The position numbers and the translations under genes were made by a program. From Aggregicoccus sp. 17bor-14 (GTDB taxonomy: Bacteria; Myxococcota; Myxococcia; Myxococcales; Myxococcaceae), in contig NZ_VJZZ01000002.1 of assembly GCF_009659535.1 (NCBI RefSeq), positions 310,001 through 374,000 on the forward strand: a stretch of 64,000 nt of DNA. Reading direction: 5' to 3'. Below, piece after piece: positions 61,829 to 64,000 of the stretch. The first letter of the stretch is position 1, and each line of letters opens with the position of its first letter. A model generated the notes under the pieces. It did no database searches, had not been told where the DNA came from, and saw only the letters and a program-made list of their open reading frames with translations.

Positions 61829-62536
61829 ATGAGCTCCTGCCCCACCTGTGGCGCCGCCCTGAGCGCGGACGCCCGCTTCTGCCCCGCCTGCGGAACCGCC
61901 GTCTCTCCGGGCGCGCCGCCTCCCGCAGCCGCGACGACGGGCGTGCCCCTGCCGGGCAACGCAGCGCCGCGCACCTCGGCACCGCGCACTTCGACAATGG
62001 CCATCGTCGCGCTGGTGCTCGCGAGCATCCCCGCGTGCCTGCTCAACGTGGTGGGCATCGTGCTCGGCGTGGTGGCGCTCAACGAGATCAAGCGCCAGCC
62101 GGCGCTGCAGGGCCGCGGCCTCGCGAAGGCGGCGATCATCGTCGGCAGCGTGTGGCTCGCGTTCATGCTCGTGGGCGTGGGCGCGGCCATCGCCATCCCC
62201 AACTACATCAAGTTCCAGGCGCGCTCGAAGCAGGCCGAGGCGAGCAGGAGCCTGCGCGCGCTCAACGTGCAGCTGGAGCAGGCCGGCGGCGAGGTGCAGT
62301 CCTTCTCGCAGCTGAGCTGGTCCCCCGGCGACAAGCGCCGCTACTCCTACTTCCTCGCCGACGACGCGCTCCCGGCCACGCTCGGCGGCCCCTACTCGCT
62401 GCCCGACGAGGACGCGCTGCCCGAGGGCTGGCGCGCGGTCGCCGTGGGCAACGTGGACAACGACGACACGCTCGACGTGTGGGTGGTGGAGTCCGACGGG
62501 ACGCTCTCGCACCCGGTGGACGACCTGACGGAGTAG
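61829..62536 (+). CDS. Zinc-ribbon membrane protein with a pilin-like segment
   Basis: A 235-residue protein. Residues 1-25 are a double-CxxC zinc ribbon (CPTCGAALSADARFCPACG). After an Ala/Pro linker come a hydrophobic helix pair with a DUF4190-like pattern (MAIVALVLASIPACLLNVVGIVLGVVALNEIKR) and then AAIAIPNYIKFQARSKQAEASRSL, which closely resembles residues 15-35 of mature type IV major pilins of myxobacteria. The C-terminal domain resembles the PilA globular domain (GPYSLPDEDALPEGWRAVAVGNVDNDDTLDVWVV). No prepilin peptidase cleavage motif is visible at its N-terminus. Confidence 0.8.
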   Translation: MSSCPTCGAALSADARFCPACGTAVSPGAPPPAAATTGVPLPGNAAPRTSAPRTSTMAIVALVLASIPACLLNVVGIVLGVVALNEIKRQPALQGRGLAKAAIIVGSVWLAFMLVGVGAAIAIPNYIKFQARSKQAEASRSLRALNVQLEQAGGEVQSFSQLSWSPGDKRRYSYFLADDALPATLGGPYSLPDEDALPEGWRAVAVGNVDNDDTLDVWVVESDGTLSHPVDDLTE

Positions 62537-62541
62537 GCCTT

Positions 62542-63009
62542 TCAGAGGCTGCGCTTCATCCCCTCGTGGCTCGCCTCGAAGCCGAGCCGCGCGTAGAAGC
62601 GGTGTGCGGCCTCGCGGCGCTTGTCCGTGGTGAGCTGGATGAGGCCGCAGCCGCGTGCCCGGGCGCGCGCCATCGCGTCCTGCATCAGCTGCTCGCCCAG
62701 GCCCTGGCCGCGCAGGTCCGCGCGCACGCGCACCGCCTCCACCAGCGCCCGGCGCATCCCGCCGCGGCTCAGCCCCGGGATGTACGTGAGCTGCAGGCAG
62801 GCCACGGGCGCGCCGCTCGGGTCCCCCTCGAGCTCTCCGACAATCAGCTCGTTGTTCGGGTCGCGCGAGATCTCCTCGAACGCCGCCTGCACCGCGGCGG
62901 AGGGCTCGGCCGCATAGCCACGGCGCTCGCGGGCGATGGCGTCGTCGGCGAGCAGGGCGAGCAGGGCGGGGAGGTCGGAGGCGGTGGCCACGCGCAGGCG
63001 AAGGGACAT
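62542..63009 (-). CDS. GNAT-family N-acetyltransferase
   Basis: A 155-residue minimal acetyltransferase. LRVATASDLPALLALLADD starts the fold, and VRVRADLRGQGLGEQLMQDAMARARARG is the acetyl-CoA-binding motif (R-G-Q-G-L-G). The C-terminus LTTDKRREAAHRFYARLGFEASHEGMKRSL is typical of the diamine or small-amine acetyltransferase branch. It converges with the pilin-like gene, separated by 5 bp. Acceptor unknown. Confidence 0.92.
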   Translation of the reverse strand: MSLRLRVATASDLPALLALLADDAIARERRGYAAEPSAAVQAAFEEISRDPNNELIVGELEGDPSGAPVACLQLTYIPGLSRGGMRRALVEAVRVRADLRGQGLGEQLMQDAMARARARGCGLIQLTTDKRREAAHRFYARLGFEASHEGMKRSL

Positions 63010-63426
63010 GCGGCCATCGTGGCGCACGCCCGCGCGCGGGGGCAGCCCCTTGTGCGCCGAGGCCCGCGCTTCGTGCACGGCCGACCCGAGCGGCTCCCAC
63101 TCCCGGCCTCTGTCGCTCGCCCGGCGGGCGTCCTCCTTCGGGACGACGGTGGACGCTGCGTGCGCCCGGCCGCAGCCACGCAGGGCGAGCGACCAGGCGC
63201 CGGAGGCCCGGGAATGCGGGCGACGGAGCAGGCGCGGCACCCGGAGGGGCGAGGGGAGGACAGTCAGGCGGCCAGCCCCGGGCCTTTGGTCAGGGCAGCT
63301 TGTCGCTGGGCGCAGGCACGCGAGATTGACGAGGACGGCCCGCATCGGGCCCGTCCACCGGCGCGGCTCCGCGCTCTCCCGGCCGGAGGGGCGTGGACGG
63401 GACGCGGGCCGGCAAGGGGGTCGGAG
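63010..63426. other. 417-bp gap upstream of the partial membrane-protein gene
   Basis: No gene supported. CCCGTCCAC (63350-63358) and GTGGACGGG (63393-63401) are exact complements with a 34-nt loop, and a near-perfect hairpin GGACGGCCCG-CATCGGGCCCGTCC spans 63333-63355. They lie close to the downstream ATG and could be leader structures. Confidence 0.4.
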
Positions 63427-64000
63427 ATGGAAGAGAGCGAGGGGCCGGAGCGGGGCACGATGCTCTCGCTGCGCGCCTTCCCCCTGGGGGCACAGGCCGA
63501 GGCGCTGCCCTCCCCCCGGCAGGAGGCCCGCGTCGTCCCGCTTCCCCTGTGGGCACGGCGGCGGCCCGCGCTGCTGCTGCTCAGCGCTGCGCTCGTGGCG
63601 CTGCCCTTCCTCGTGGTCACCTTCCCGCCCGTCACCGACCTGCCCCAGCACGTGGCGCAGGTGCGGCTGCTGCACGAGGCGCTGGGCGCGCACGGCGCGG
63701 GGCCCAGCCCCTACCGGATCCAGCCCTTCACCCCGTACTGGAGCGTGTACGTGCTCCTCACGGGCCTGTGGGCGCTGCTGCCGCCGCTGCAGGTGGGGCG
63801 CATCGGGGTGCTGGCGCTGGGGCTGCTGTGGGTGGGCGGCGTGCACGCGCTCGCCTGGCGCCGGGGGCGCGCCGCCGAGGCCGCGGTGCTCGCGAGCCTG
63901 CCCTTCTTCAACCACACCCTGTACTGGGGCTTCTGCAGCTTCCTGGTGGGCTGGCCCGTCTTCCTCCTCTGGCTGCAGCGCGTCTCGCGGCCGCCCGCGC
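63427..64000 (+). CDS. Polytopic membrane protein, GT-C/mannosyltransferase-like, cut by the right edge
   Basis: Open from the ATG at 63427 to the end of the window (191 codons seen). A 40-residue cytoplasmic N-terminus is followed by hydrophobic helices (ALLLLSAALVALPFLVV, VYVLLTGLWALLPPL, IGVLALGLLWVGGVHALAW, LPFFNHTLYWGFCSFLVGWPVFLLWL). FPPVTDLPQHVAQVRL after the first helix holds a D and an H as in the first loop of GT-C glycosyltransferases and related lipid-linked sugar enzymes. Family is a guess because the C-terminus is missing. Confidence 0.7.
   Translation, partial: MEESEGPERGTMLSLRAFPLGAQAEALPSPRQEARVVPLPLWARRRPALLLLSAALVALPFLVVTFPPVTDLPQHVAQVRLLHEALGAHGAGPSPYRIQPFTPYWSVYVLLTGLWALLPPLQVGRIGVLALGLLWVGGVHALAWRRGRAAEAAVLASLPFFNHTLYWGFCSFLVGWPVFLLWLQRVSRPPA

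Overview
The window comes from a very GC-rich bacterial chromosome (most third codon positions are G or C) and looks like Myxococcota, most likely a myxobacterium of the Myxococcales. Reasons: a zinc-ribbon protein carries a stretch that closely matches myxobacterial PilA (AIPNYIKFQARSKQAEA); two-component and one-component regulators are dense; there is an orphan PadR/ADOP permease pair; a type III polyketide synthase sits with a fatty acyl-AMP ligase; and many exported proteins are lineage-restricted. The genus cannot be read from the sequence. No rRNA, tRNA, CRISPR array, transposase, integrase or phage gene was recognised. About 66 protein genes were found, two of them cut by the window edges.

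Layout. 1-8.1 kb: a LysR regulator (cut at the left edge) divergent from a DHA2 drug exporter; archaeal-type prolyl-tRNA synthetase; two paralogous outer-membrane-like proteins divergent from a PPC-repeat lipoprotein; an AlkB-like dioxygenase. 8.1-13.2 kb: two response regulators with degenerate receiver domains (one a sigma-54 activator), a MarR regulator, a class I methyltransferase and a CpdA-like phosphodiesterase. 13.2-14.1 kb: a gene-free block with nested inverted repeats. 14.1-21.5 kb: an amidinotransferase-fold enzyme divergent from a heme-oxygenase-like diiron protein; PadR plus ADOP permease; a ferritin-like protein; a leucine-rich-repeat lipoprotein. 21.7-26.7 kb: a five-gene biosynthetic operon (type III PKS, ICMT-like methyltransferase, acyl carrier protein, fatty acyl-AMP ligase, flavin oxidoreductase). 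Its first four genes overlap by a few bases, and the likely product is a long-chain alkylpyrone or alkylresorcinol-type lipid.

26.9-41.6 kb: exported and membrane proteins; a serine-hydrolase-fold protein lacking its catalytic residues; a second LysR/MFS divergent pair with two well-formed LysR-type sites; an ECF sigma factor operon in which the flanking exported protein and the downstream membrane protein seem to share a domain; two alpha/beta hydrolases; another ECF sigma factor and a MarR regulator. 42-50.7 kb: a stand-alone ketosynthase with a large insertion, an MCP, a DUF71 ATP pyrophosphatase, a glycosyltransferase fused to a Rossmann-like domain, a GAF/GAF/PAS histidine kinase, and a VOC-ArsR-SRPBCC operon with a clear TTAACC-N4-GGTTAA operator. 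50.9-64 kb: catalase, a membrane PAS/GAF histidine kinase, an amidohydrolase-GNAT pair, an M28 peptidase, a PrsW-type membrane protease, DUF4253, a ferritin-like protein, the pilin-like zinc-ribbon protein, a GNAT acetyltransferase, and a polytopic membrane protein cut by the right edge.

A dispersed palindromic repeat (CCCTCACCCCGnCCCTCTCCC with its complementary arm) occurs at least five times. Once it forms the 3' end of a coding region and once it seems to supply the ribosome binding site of the next gene.
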